26,684 bases of DNA from Fragilaria radians (GCA_900642245.1 CAAAJI010000068.1:7216-33899), one strand, 5' to 3'; numbered from the stretch's first letter, positions 11,106-20,971 are shown. Notes: generated by a model not told the origin, from the sequence alone. Made by a program: numbers and translations.

Positions 11106-12427
11106 TAATCCCTACGAAGGAACATTTTCTACTATGCGAGAGCAAATCCCAATGACCAATGGCTAGGATTCAAGTTAAGTACCCACCTGAGAATGAGGAT
11201 GAAGAATATGACAGAACAATAGGAAGCTCAAAGGAGATTGAAGAATCAATAAGAAAAACAAACTTTTTCCTATCAGATTTTTCAAATCATTTTACATGTA
11301 CCTTTTGATGAAAAGTGACCATACTGAATGTGTAACTACATTGTCCAAAAGGAAAGCCCATTATGTGGTTCAGGAAATGAAAGTTCGTATGGACCCAAGG
11401 GTTGTGCAATGGATTGAGACAACTTGTATACCATTCTATGTACATCTGTTCAGTGTTCACAAGTTGATAGAGCAACTATTGCATTAAGATATAAAAGGTT
11501 TTGGGGCTTCACATAATTCAGCCATATCCAATGTATAGCAACAACGACAGAAAAATATTGCTGAAAGTAAAGAGTGCCAGAAACAGGAAAATACACATTG
11601 ACTCAAACAGACACAAATCAAGGTTTGTCACAACCATTTTGGGTTTTGATCTTCTTTGCCGGAACGATGACATCTAAATTCCGAATTCACTACACTAAAG
11701 AGTTTCATCATTCATTTTCGTTTCATCCAAGAAAGACTTGCATTGTATACATCATCAGAAACATTATGGCATGGCAAAGCATAAAAAATTAGAAGTCCTT
11801 GATTAGCCACCAATTGCCACCCTGAATTCACAAATGTAAGTTCAAGCCACAGATTCAGTTGAAATCACCAAAGTTCCTAAAAAGATAGCCTGGGAGATTC
11901 CTGATTCATTTCACTGTTTAACAAAGGGAAAAAAATCACAAACAAATGCAAACATTTGGGCCAGTGTGTAAATGACGTGCTCAGATTGTCGGCAAGGAAT
12001 ATAAAAACTTTGAAGAAGAGTGCTCATTTGATTATGTTATGCAAAGAAAATATAAAACAAATGTCAATCAACTTCTTGTCAACTAAATGATTCATGATAC
12101 GACAGCTATCACAAAATTAAAAGCGTATAACAGCAGACAGGAAAGTTGAATCCTTTTGAACCCGATACCAAATTTCATTAATATCGCTAATGAAGTTTAT
12201 ACTATCAATGCCTTATACTGTAACTTATCCATCTTGCCATCGAAATGAAACTACTAAAGTTTGATAAGGAATTTTCAAAAGGATAACTTGCTATTGAATT
12301 ACTACTAGTTGAGAAGCGTATACTTTCTGGTCATGCATTCTAATTCGATCTTAGCAACGCTTGTCAGTGAGAGTTATCTGAAGTTATGCATTTTACGATT
12401 TTAAAATACGAGACCATCTAGCTAACA

Positions 12428-12452
12428 TACTATCTAGATAGTATCTAGATAG
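12428..12452. repeat. Palindromic 11 bp tandem repeat
   Basis: TATCTAGATAG occurs twice head to tail (12431-12441 and 12442-12452), and TACTATCTAGATAGTA (12428-12443) is a perfect 16 bp palindrome. It sits about 185 bp upstream of the methyltransferase start codon. No function is established. Confidence 0.7.
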
Positions 12453-12636
12453 GAAAAGCCCTGAGTGCTTGGATTTATATGTTTAAACTGATGCCTATTT
12501 CTGAAAGTACATGATGTGGTGGTGGAAAGAAGGAATTTCAACTTGTAGGTGACACAATTTAACGTTTTGGACTAAACGGACTCTAATTTTTAAACTAATG
12601 TAATTTTTTTATCAACACACATCACTGTCAAATCAC

Positions 12637-13722
12637 ATGAATCTAATTGTGACGACTATTGCATTTTTGGCAGTATCGTCAATCGAGAACTCTAACGAAG
12701 AGTTGGATGACCTCCACAGTGAAACGTCCAAATGGTCACGTCGCACCGCAAGAAAGCGAAAGTCGATTGGAGAATTATTGCAAGGGATTGCTCCGCCTAT
12801 CCAAGCTATGGAAGGAATTTCATTTCATCCAACTAACGAAGAATCACATAGTCTACCCTCGGATTGTGGTTGGCCTTATAGCATAGAAACGATTCCAGAT
12901 ATATCTCAAATCAATTGGTCGCATCATCCTGAAATAAGTCCTATAGGAGGAGGATCATCCTCCATGCGGGCGACACGGAAACGTCAACAGATTGAAGCAT
13001 TTACGTATCTTCTTCGTCCATACATAAAGCAACTTTGTTGGATTGTTGATGCAGGATCGGGCTCTGGGGCATTATCCATACCTCTGGCACACTTTCTTGG
13101 TTGTCGAATACTCGCCTTGGATGTGAATGACGTAGCCTTGGATCGTTTGAGAAGTAAACTCCACCCGTCGACTACAGCAGCATTAGTAGAGACTCTTTGT
13201 GTTGATCTCGCTTCAGACAATATCAAGTTACCATCAAATACTGTTGCCATTTGTTCTCTCCATGCATGTGGAGCTGCGACAGATATGGCCATTGAATTGG
13301 CAATTCGTCATCAACTTCCATTCATTGTTAGTCCATGTTGTACAGCGAAGGTGTTGACGAGCCGACCATCCTTGGAGGCACATAAATATGGCCCGACAGC
13401 ATCTAGGATGCGAAGTGGGTCTCCGTTGGGAATGACGTATCCACGTTCGGAATGGTTGTCATCCAATCTGTTGTCACCCGACCAAGACTATATCCGGTTG
13501 GCAAAAATTGCCGACGTTGGATTGGGTCCACAAACACCAATGGATCAACGGGATCATCAACGAAAAGCGAAACTGATTGTTGAACTGGATCGTTTATGTG
13601 GTGTGATGGAGCGACATATGTATGCGACAGCAATTCTTCGGATGCCAAATTGTAACGATTATGGCAAAGCCGAAATTTTAATTGGGCGACCTTTACATCA
13701 AATTGAACCTTTTAACCTTTAA
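12637..13722 (+). CDS. GSTCD-type SAM-dependent methyltransferase, 361 aa
   Basis: This is a Rossmann-fold methyltransferase of the group found in the C-terminal half of human GSTCD. The SAM-binding motif I is VDAGSGSGALSIPLA (137-151), with an acidic residue (LALDVND, 159-165) at the end of strand 2. The group signature follows: SLHACGAATD (207-216) and a cysteine pair SPCC (232-235). A YPRSEWL block (268-274) and an ELDRL block (316-320) also match the family pattern. The substrate of GSTCD-type enzymes is not established. Unlike human GSTCD (over 600 residues), there is no N-terminal GST-like domain, only about 130 residues with a hydrophobic start (MNLIVTTIAFLAVSS) that could be a targeting sequence or a mis-set start. 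It is a single exon, converging with the next gene at a 114 bp gap. Confidence 0.82.
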   Translation: MNLIVTTIAFLAVSSIENSNEELDDLHSETSKWSRRTARKRKSIGELLQGIAPPIQAMEGISFHPTNEESHSLPSDCGWPYSIETIPDISQINWSHHPEISPIGGGSSSMRATRKRQQIEAFTYLLRPYIKQLCWIVDAGSGSGALSIPLAHFLGCRILALDVNDVALDRLRSKLHPSTTAALVETLCVDLASDNIKLPSNTVAICSLHACGAATDMAIELAIRHQLPFIVSPCCTAKVLTSRPSLEAHKYGPTASRMRSGSPLGMTYPRSEWLSSNLLSPDQDYIRLAKIADVGLGPQTPMDQRDHQRKAKLIVELDRLCGVMERHMYATAILRMPNCNDYGKAEILIGRPLHQIEPFNL

Positions 13723-13836
13723 TGTATACCGAATAAGACTATGCTTGTCATATCTCCAATCTTTGGGCCAAAAATACAGAAGGGGAGTAAATGTATTAAA
13801 AAAATCAACAAAACCAAAACTTTTTAGTTCTATATT

Positions 13837-14424
13837 CTAATGGTCGTCGTCATCCTCGTCAGGGATGACATTTGAGCGAAAGAGTGAAGTCCCCCCCTCC
13901 TTCACAAAGGCGTCTATCATATGTTGAAGTTCGTGAGCCGTATAATACAAGTTCTTGTGGTCTTCCACCAGATGTCGTTCATACAGTTGAACCATTGGAG
14001 TTTCGTTGAACTGAACGCTCCGCTTCCGCTGTTTTTGAATTTCTTCCTCCATGGCATCTTCATAGGTGTGTAGCCATGATAATGAATCATCCGAATCAAT
14101 TTCAAATTCTGCACAATCTTGATCAATGTCTGTATCTTGGCAATGATCATAAAATATTTGGTAATCCTCAAGCGAAGCATCAAAGGACAGTTCCAAGGAA
14201 TAACAGGTAGCTGAAAACTGGTGCATATCACTGTCGCGATCTTTTGGAAGGCATGAATCGCAACCGAATTGTTGGGTATTATTAACTTTGGTACATGACT
14301 TCTCTTCGCCTCTGTCGCCCTCTTTCTTGGAATGATCCCCCCATGCGTGTAACGTAAAGTTTGCTGTCGTATGGATCCCCAAAGGCTCAAACTCCCAATC
14401 AAATTCCGAATGCTGAGGTTTCAT
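13837..14424 (-). CDS. Acidic hypothetical protein with RVxF-like motif, 195 aa
   Basis: I do not recognise a named family. The protein is acidic and starts at a clear ATG. Its second half has a basic patch followed by RKRSVQF (133-139), which fits the loose RVxF docking motif for protein phosphatase 1. Next comes a VQLYERH segment and then NLYYTAHELQHMI (158-170). This order (V-x-F strand, short acidic spacer, aromatic-Y-T plus helix) recalls small stramenopile proteins that I know only as hypothetical. The C-terminus is a run of Asp/Glu (189-194). Cysteines are scattered through 44-104 without a recognised metal-binding pattern. It is transcribed away from RFC3, with 411 bp between the start codons. 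The phosphatase-binding idea is an inference from a short motif. Confidence 0.65.
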   Translation of the reverse strand: MKPQHSEFDWEFEPLGIHTTANFTLHAWGDHSKKEGDRGEEKSCTKVNNTQQFGCDSCLPKDRDSDMHQFSATCYSLELSFDASLEDYQIFYDHCQDTDIDQDCAEFEIDSDDSLSWLHTYEDAMEEEIQKQRKRSVQFNETPMVQLYERHLVEDHKNLYYTAHELQHMIDAFVKEGGTSLFRSNVIPDEDDDDH

Positions 14425-14835
14425 GCTTTAATTTACAATGGCGTTGACTTTGATTAAAACCGTTCGTTTCGCGAGTCACAGCACTGTCCACGAATGTCTT
14501 TTAGTAGTTCGTACTAAACTCTGTGAGAAAAAGTTGCTTGCGTGAAGGCCCAGCCTCTGCTGTGAAAAAATCATGCGGACGTACTGGAAAACGTAAATCT
14601 CAATACTTCAATACTCAATACTTCAAGAATTTTTCAAGTTCAAAACGCATCCACGACCGAGTTTGCGTAGAACTCTTAATTGTCGTACCAATGCTTGTCA
14701 GGTTGATGTACTGATAAATGACGACTTTATTCAAAACCGTTACGGGGAGAAACAAAGTTGTTGCATGAATTAAAGATCAATTTTTTGGCGCGCTGTGCGA
14801 TGCCTTGAATTCTTTTGCATCACTTGATACGAATT
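14425..14835. other. Divergent promoter region, acidic protein / RFC3
   Basis: This spacer is flanked by two outward-facing start codons. It contains a TTTCGCG word at 14467-14473 and an E2F-like TTTGGCGC at 14784-14791. A short frame at 14523-14714 is not convincing as a gene. Imperfect CAATACTTCAA copies lie near 14600-14627. Confidence 0.5.
14784..14791 (+). promoter_or_regulatory. E2F/DP-like site upstream of RFC3
   Basis: TTTGGCGC fits the E2F consensus TTTSSCGC, within a T-tract followed by GGCGCGC (14781-14793), 44 bp before the RFC3 start codon. E2F control of replication genes at G1/S is known in plants and animals. The match is seen directly; function in this organism is inferred. 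Confidence 0.5.
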
Positions 14836-16004
14836 ATGCTGTGGGTTGATAAGCACCGTCCAAAGAACTTGGATGATCTATCCTACCATGAAGAGACGAC
14901 GAAACGACTAGAGGCTTTAGTTAAACACAGTGCCATTATGCCTCACTTATTCGTATACGGTCCGTCGGGATCTGGCAAGAAGACTCGAATCATGGCGCTA
15001 TTGCAAAGGATATATGGCAATGGTGCCCATAAACTCAAACTCGACAAACGCTCCTTTACAACTCCATCGAATCGAGTTATTGATATTAACATGGTATCCA
15101 GTCCATATCATATTGAACTCTGTCCTGGAGATGCCGGTCTGAATGATCGATTTGTCGTTCAGGAAGCGATCAAGGAAATGGCTAGCAACCGGGCTTTGAA
15201 TTTCAAAAAGGGAACCGAGTTTAAGATTGTGATCCTTCATGAGGCGGATCGTTTGTCTAAGCAAGCGCAATCAGGGCTCAGAAGGACCATGGAGAAGTAT
15301 GCTGCAACTTGCCGACTTATTCTGGTATGCAATTCGCCTTCGAAACTGATGGAACCAGTCCGTAGTCGATGTTTAGGAATTCGAGTTCCAGCACCGACAA
15401 TAGATGAAGTACGTAGAAAATTGCATTTCTTAACGCTTCAAGCTTCTTTATGCTTCTGATTGACTCATATTGATGCTGTAATTGGTTTTTCTCTCTTTTA
15501 TAGATTTGTCATGTCCTGAAGGAAACTTCTCGAAAGGAATCCATTACATTGCCAGATCGTTTGGCAGTTACGATTGCTCGGGAAAGTTCACGCAATTTGC
15601 GGCGGGCTCTACTCATGTTGGAGGCAACGCACGTTCGGCACCGTCATGATTCTGCTGGTCTCACTCCAGACCTTCCCATCATTCGGACTGATTGGGAGAT
15701 CTACATCCATCAACTGGCTGTTGATATAAGCAAGGAGCAGTCTCCCCAGCGGCTCATGGCTGCGAGGGAGAAGCTATACGAACTTTTGGTTCATTGCATC
15801 CCCCCAGCCACCATACTAAAGACCTTAGTTCGGGAACTACTGGTCAATCTTGACGACATGCTAAAACAGGAAGTATTGGAGTGGGCTGCCTTTTACGAAC
15901 ATCGAATGGCTACGGGTGGTTCCAAAGAAATATTTCATCTGGAAGCATTTGTCTGCAAGTATATGGCAATCTACAAAAGGTATCTTACAGATATGTTTGG
16001 CTAA
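14836..16004 (+). CDS. RFC3: Replication factor C subunit 3 (clamp loader), 357 aa, two exons
   Basis: This is a small subunit of the RFC clamp loader, which opens and loads PCNA on primed DNA. The exons are 14836-15408 and 15504-16004, with a 95 bp GT-AG intron in phase 0 that restores continuity (IDE then ICHVL, as in the family). The start MLWVDKHRP is the first ATG and the family's usual beginning; the open frame extends upstream only through a TTG. The Walker A is GPSGSGKKT (42-50), the Walker B region is VILHEADRLS (132-141), and LRRTMEKY and RSRC (176-179) carry the sensor and arginine-finger region. The C-terminal part has RNLRRALLMLEA, HCIPP and FHLEAFVCKYMAIYKR, typical of the collar domain. 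The 357 residues match the human RFC3 length (356). It converges with the carrier gene at a 211 bp gap. Confidence 0.96.
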
Positions 16005-16215
16005 CGACATATCCCCCAACGACTACTTGAAGTACTTTTTTGATTCCAGTGGGTCTCTTCGGAAACATAGATTACTCCTTTTCGTGACTAAGTAACATCT
16101 GCAAGTTAGAGTATCATAACATTGCCAAAATAGTTCTTAATTCTTATCTCATACTGGCCGATGATACATATTTCTTATTTCAATCCTTTTATTCTAACGC
16201 AACCATGTAAAAAAA

Positions 16216-17219
16216 TTATCTGAAAATAGAGAAGCTTTCAGCTAAAGCATTTTGAATCGACTCAAAACTCATAAAAATAATTCCTTGTCCGGGAACAACT
16301 CGTCCTAAACGTGGCACAACTCCTGCATAAAATGCGGCAATACCCTCTTTGGCCCATATTTGTTGGAAACAATCTAGAGTATTCTTATATTGAGATGCCT
16401 TTGTTCCTTGCATACGTGTCTGATCGAGGGGGGGGAGGAGAGGTTGTGGACGTGAGTGATTTCTTTTCTTTTCTAGAATTTTCCTTAACGTGCGGATAAG
16501 TTGGTGAAGATGTCTGTACTAACCTTAACGACATCGAACGGATTGTTACCCAATGTAGAAAAGCAGCCCGCAGACATACCTCCCAAAAGGCCAAGAATGG
16601 GAGTCATTTTCGTTTCTCCATCATTCGTAACGATACGCTGAAATTCGTTGAACCACATAAAGCGCAACCCTTGATTGGATCCTTGTTTCAAGGCTGTGGC
16701 AAAAGCTCCTTGATAAGCACCCGAAATACCTTCATTCTTTATGATTTGCTTTAATCCCGAAAGGAAGCCCATATTCAACTCAATACATTTCGTCTTGACT
16801 GTTTCGACTGGAGCCACAATTAGCAAGGCCTCCGATATTCCAGCACCCATACCTGCCAAGAAATTTTGTCCAGGATTCAATTTACCATCCTTTCCCCTCA
16901 TCATTTCCTTAAAGACAGAATTCAATCCAAATCGGATACCTGCCTTGGGGATGGATCCCAACAAAGTCGGTGCTAATCCGCGATAGAGTGACCAAAATCC
17001 AGTAGTCCGAACCGTGTATTGCAATCCAGATAACATTCCAGTGTATGGAAGTGGCGACGCACCACCCACCTTCACTTTCGAATGCAATTGCAATTGAGTT
17101 TTAATGTATTCCATTGGCCACACGGCCGTAGCCTCAATACCCCCAGCGATACACCCTGCCGTCATGGCAGTCAGAGGGTTACTTTTCTTCTTGGCTGGAG
17201 TTGAAGGCGCTGCGGACAT
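16216..17219 (-). CDS. Mitochondrial tricarboxylate (citrate) carrier-like protein, 299 aa, two exons
   Basis: This is an SLC25 family carrier of the inner mitochondrial membrane, closest in pattern to the citrate transport protein (SLC25A1/CTP). Exon 1 is 17219-16524 and exon 2 is 16419-16216, with a 104 bp GT-AG intron in phase 0 and a C-rich polypyrimidine tract before the acceptor. All three carrier signatures are present: PMEYIK (35-40), PVETVK (137-142) and PFDVVK (227-232, ending exon 1). CTP-like stretches include YIKTQLQL, GSIPKAGIRFG, YQGAFATALKQGSNQGLRF, TRMQG and VPRLGRV. Length and six-helix, three-repeat layout are normal. The likely role is exchange of citrate or isocitrate for malate, exporting carbon for fatty acid synthesis. 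The substrate is inferred from family resemblance; oxoglutarate-type specificity cannot be excluded. Confidence 0.9.
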
Positions 17220-18784
17220 TGGATACGGACTTGTTTTAGCTCGACGATTGTGGATGGAATTTTTTCTGATGGATGCCGACCAGATACCGAAAAACAGTGG
17301 CGAATAATATTCGAAATCAAAACTCCGTCATTTTTTAGGAAGATTTGGTTAAAAAGGTAAAAGGATCTTACACATATGAAATGTTTCGTCCTGCAGCAAT
17401 CACCAACGGAATAAAAACCAAAGAGTTGAATGGTTGTCAGCAATCAAAGCTAACTTACCAAGCCTATCGCATACAAAAGTGAAAATTCTTCACTAAATAT
17501 GCATGGAAATGCACGCATGGAAATGCAAAGGAATGCCAAACATCTTACAGGTATCACATTACAATCCTTAGCACAATCAGCATTAATCCTTCAAAATGGA
17601 GGAAGATTGATCTTTGGAGATTTGCCAACATTCACTGTCCAAGCTTAAGTAACCTGGGAGTAAAGTTGATGTATGAATTCCTCCACTTCCACAGACAATC
17701 ACCATCCAACTTTAAAAATACGATTATCCTGCAACAAGTAAATTGCTATAGCAATATATTGATATTATAATAATGATGTGCATCTCCATTTCTCCTTTCC
17801 AAAGCCTTCTTAGATCCACAATCATGTTGACTGCATAAATGCATCTTGATGCATCTATTATATGCCATCATTATAGAAATCATCCTGATAATGGACTATT
17901 AAGGTTTCTTGACAATTGAATAGGAGTTTGTTGAGATCTAGGAAAAGCAAGTATCCTTGATGAGAGGATTTTTTTGTTGATCACTACCATAACAATCAAG
18001 CATGATGAATCGACAATACAAGTCAAATAGTCAGAAAGGTTTCTGAATATCCAATTAAGCAATAGAAATTGAAAAAACATGCTTCACCATAACCGCCAAT
18101 TCAAATGCCTGCTTCCAACATACCTGAAGTTAGTGGACAATGGTGATGCAAATGCTTTATTTATCTGATGGGATAGCGTGCTTACTGAATTTAATGGTAT
18201 CTGTCCTGTCTACACAGGTTCTACCAGTTTCGATAATACGTGCACTCATCACTCCGCATATAATTGATTAAATTGAAATATTGCTTTGCCAGTTGGAGAT
18301 TGTCATCATTTGAAAATCTACGAATATAATACATCTTTATCTTGTCAAGGAATAACCATGGACTGTCAATTCCTTAATGTGTTATGGCAACATTAATAAA
18401 CTAGGTACTTCGAACATGCCTTGAGAAAAAAGGGAACTATCAGTGCGGTCTAGTAGACATTTCATGAATAAATTGGGTTACTCTGCTAACACATGTTCTT
18501 GAATAAACTTTGAGAACACAGCAATATGAATGGTATAAGTCTCAAAGACAACCTGAAGGGCTAGGAATGATGCATATATACGTATTGGAAGGCCCACTAA
18601 ATCTTCAAGTCTTCATCAAATTCGAATCCCATGTCTAGAAGGCAACTTAGATTGTATGCTTTCCACTGTGACCTTATATTTCAGTCTTTGTTAAAGAAAA
18701 TGAATCCTTTTCTTAATACCACTTCACATACAAAGATAACTTCAACGCTTTCAAAAGATTGAAGCAATGGGAGTTCCCCATGTG
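17220..18784. other. AT-rich intergenic spacer
   Basis: No gene was supported. The first part should hold the carrier promoter. A tandem 14 bp repeat lies at 17501-17527. A minus-strand piece near 18500-18610 has mildly protein-like composition (LPIRIYASFLALQVVFET) but no recognisable motif or intact frame, so I do not call it. No tRNA was found: an AATTCGAATCC word near 18617 lacks a cloverleaf. Confidence 0.45.
17501..17527. repeat. Tandem 13 bp word with 14 bp period
   Basis: GCATGGAAATGCA is found at 17501-17513 and again at 17515-17527. Each unit is itself partly symmetric (GCAT...ATGC). It lies about 280 bp upstream of the carrier start codon. Confidence 0.75.
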
Positions 18785-20128
18785 TCACAGATCCTCAGAT
18801 GACGTGATTCGTCGATTATTCTGCTTATTCTTCTTTTGGAACGAATTCTTTTTCTTAAATTCTACTTTACCTTTCGTAGATATATTGTTTCCAATCGTCT
18901 CTGCGACTGTCCATTTTTGTGTCGTATGAATATTCACTCCCTTGTATCCCTCAGTCCCATTATTCCATACATCAAACGCTCCGAGGGCAGAATCTTCAGC
19001 ATTGTCAATCCGAGCCTCTTCCATACGACGACCTTGTTCTCGTCTACGTTCTTGTGCCAATCGATTGGTTTCGTCCTGTTGCTCCTGTCGTTCACGTTCA
19101 CGTTCCGCGCGAAGTTCTTGTCGCCGTGTCGTCGTTCGAATCTCTACGGTTGTCCAACTAGACAATTCGGCGGTGTCATTCGAATTCGTCATGGTATTAT
19201 TTGTTGTGATGTCTTGATTCCTAGAATTATCGACAACAATATGCGCTTGTTGTTCACAACCGGAGGCCGCAATCTGAGCTTCCTCCAGGGTATCTGGTAT
19301 GGATTCGTCGCTTCCCAATATTATGCGTATACGATTTGGTACGACAGATTTTTCTAAGGTTTCTTCCGTATCCGAAAGTTTTTGTAGATAAGAAATATCT
19401 AAAACTTTTCCGGTCTCAGAATCGTGCAAGGAATCTCGAATTTTGACAACAATACCTGGTTTCCAATTGTGTTGGTACTCGGGTAAGCGTTTTTCCGCTG
19501 AAGTCGCTGCTTTGTTTCCAATCCAAATTTCGATTGGCATATCTGGTTCCAATAAATTGATAAATGTCACTCCCTCTAAGTATACGTTATCCCCCATCGT
19601 ATAATTACCTTCCTCTGGAGTACGGTGTAAATTGATTCTCTTCGTCTTTCTTTCATCAATACCAACCATTCCACCATCTCTCTCAATCTCTTTATCTTCC
19701 TCACGCTTTTTCTTCTTTGAGATCCATGCCTTCTTCTCTTCTCGCTTACTTAGTATGAGAGGTGGTGCGACTTCATTCTTTATATCAGGTGTCGTCGCGA
19801 TTTCATTGGATTGTTGATTTTGGACGGCAACAGCATGTAATGCTGAATCTCCATATATGGCAATGTCATGACAATGAGAAGATACAGCAGAAGATGTTAT
19901 TTGTGCAAGAGTCTTTTGTAGGTAACTCTTCGATTGTTCCTCCTTCTTACGATCCAATTGATTTTGTTTCAATGATTTAATGACATTTTCTTGATGTTTC
20001 TTTCCTTGTTCATGCAGCAAAATCGACTGTCGGTCACTTCCCATCCAACTATTACATATTGCACAATAATGACGCTCCTTGTTCCTCCAAGGCTCGCGAC
20101 CACCTTTGGGAAAGCTTTTCGTGCTCAT
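18785..20128 (-). CDS. WBP4-like U1-type zinc-finger protein, probable splicing factor, 447 aa
   Basis: The N-terminus carries a matrin/U1-type zinc finger with C22, C25, H39 and H45 (C-x2-C-x13-H-x5-H) in the context REPWRNKERHYCAIC and LLHEQGKKHQENV. This resembles WBP4 (FBP21), where the finger sits at the extreme N-terminus of a spliceosome-associated protein. After it come a basic helical stretch, a central globular part (about 165-275) with GDNVYLEGVTF and WKPGIVVKIRD, an Asn/Thr-rich linker, and a long charged coiled-coil (RRQELRAERERERQEQQ) ending in a lysine-rich tail. I see no WW domain, so orthology with WBP4 is not proven. The start is placed at the first ATG (20128), because the longer frame begins at TTG. 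It is divergent from TSR2 with 132 bp between start codons. Confidence 0.75.
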   Translation of the reverse strand: MSTKSFPKGGREPWRNKERHYCAICNSWMGSDRQSILLHEQGKKHQENVIKSLKQNQLDRKKEEQSKSYLQKTLAQITSSAVSSHCHDIAIYGDSALHAVAVQNQQSNEIATTPDIKNEVAPPLILSKREEKKAWISKKKKREEDKEIERDGGMVGIDERKTKRINLHRTPEEGNYTMGDNVYLEGVTFINLLEPDMPIEIWIGNKAATSAEKRLPEYQHNWKPGIVVKIRDSLHDSETGKVLDISYLQKLSDTEETLEKSVVPNRIRIILGSDESIPDTLEEAQIAASGCEQQAHIVVDNSRNQDITTNNTMTNSNDTAELSSWTTVEIRTTTRRQELRAERERERQEQQDETNRLAQERRREQGRRMEEARIDNAEDSALGAFDVWNNGTEGYKGVNIHTTQKWTVAETIGNNISTKGKVEFKKKNSFQKKNKQNNRRITSSEDL

Positions 20129-20260
20129 TTCCAAGGATGCAATGGAAGTCAGCAATAATTTTGATGTCAACGAGTATCAAGTAACGAAAGAAAATTGGAT
20201 GGCTGATAACCTAATTATTTCACTTCCAATCGCAAAATAAATCCTCATTTGTTTCCAAGA
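20129..20260. promoter_or_regulatory. Compact bidirectional promoter, WBP4-like / TSR2
   Basis: Only 132 bp separate the two outward-facing start codons, so both genes must share this interval for their core promoters and 5' untranslated regions. No TATA box is obvious. Shared control is inferred from spacing alone. Confidence 0.5.
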
Positions 20261-20971
20261 ATGCAAAACCAACAATCGACAAACGTAATCCTTTCGAAAG
20301 ATCAATTATTGGAAGAATTCCGCGCTGGTGTTACGGCAGTACTTCGATCATGGTCTGCCTTTCGAACTGCTGTGGATTCGGGATGGGGTGGTCCTCAATC
20401 TATGGACAAGGCGGAATTCTTACGTCAATCTTTGTATGACCTTTTCTCAGGAACTACCAAACCTAAAATCGATGTATTGGAATTGGAAGATAACTTTGCA
20501 ATTTATATGGAGGAAGAGTTTTCAGTTACTTTGGAGGACGGTTCTGACCGTCAAGTTGCTCAAACTATATTTCAAATGTATGAGGATTGTATAGGGAAAG
20601 GTGATCCGACATTTTGTCGTCAAATGGTGACGATTGCAACTCAAGCATCGAATCAAATTTCGAATCATCCAATCCAAATTCAATCCAATGAATATGATGA
20701 CGACGACGATGATGATGATGATGACGCTATGGAAGACTCGGATGCTGCAGAAATGGATAAAGAGAGTGATTGCTTGACAACGGTAGTAGCTAATATCTAT
20801 GCAAGTGAATCCCTGTTTGGTCCTTCAAAAGCTGTTCCCAAATCATCTAATGATAAGAATCCTCCAAGGCAATTGGGAGATCCTATTCCAGTCAAAGAAG
20901 TTCCTCCCATCGACGAGGATGGCTTTGCTCCCGTCGTTTCAAAAAAGAAAAAGAAACCTTTGGGTTTGTAA
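20261..20971 (+). CDS. TSR2: Pre-rRNA-processing protein TSR2, 236 aa
   Basis: TSR2 is the chaperone (escortin) of ribosomal protein eS26 and is needed for 20S pre-rRNA processing and 40S assembly. The family core is seen at residues 20-115: FRAGVTAVLRSWSAFRTAV, the defining WGG motif (42-44), a helical stretch, then ELEDNFAIYMEEEF and a VTLEDGSDRQVAQTI block. An acidic run of ten Asp (146-155) follows; an acidic C-terminal part is what TSR2 proteins use to bind the basic eS26. The C-terminus has the usual DEDGFAPVVSKKKKK ending. The ATG at 20261 is preferred, because the frame upstream starts only at TTG (20249). It converges with the MFS gene at a 335 bp gap. Confidence 0.92.
   Translation: MQNQQSTNVILSKDQLLEEFRAGVTAVLRSWSAFRTAVDSGWGGPQSMDKAEFLRQSLYDLFSGTTKPKIDVLELEDNFAIYMEEEFSVTLEDGSDRQVAQTIFQMYEDCIGKGDPTFCRQMVTIATQASNQISNHPIQIQSNEYDDDDDDDDDDAMEDSDAAEMDKESDCLTTVVANIYASESLFGPSKAVPKSSNDKNPPRQLGDPIPVKEVPPIDEDGFAPVVSKKKKKPLGL
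20696..20725 (+). repeat. GAT/GAC trinucleotide run encoding ten Asp
   Basis: Ten consecutive aspartate codons, mixed GAT and GAC, lie inside TSR2. The run may be length-polymorphic, and it supplies the acidic segment expected in this family. Confidence 0.85.

Larger units (their letters stand above)
11006..12636. other. Intergenic spacer between divergent genes
   Basis: This spacer separates the DUF1800-DUF1501 gene (leftward) from the methyltransferase gene (rightward), so it should contain both promoters. It holds an 11 bp inverted repeat at 11082-11105 and a palindromic tandem repeat at 12428-12452, listed separately. A plus-strand frame at 11296-11487 and another near 11960-12085 have mildly protein-like composition but match nothing I recognise; they may be relics. 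Confidence 0.5.

Noticed and set aside
14523..14714. 63-codon plus-strand frame upstream of RFC3
   Set aside because: It has no recognisable motif, lies in the divergent promoter region and overlaps simple repeats.
18614..18630. TTCGAATCC word resembling a tRNA B box
   Set aside because: No acceptor stem, A box or anticodon arm can be folded around it.
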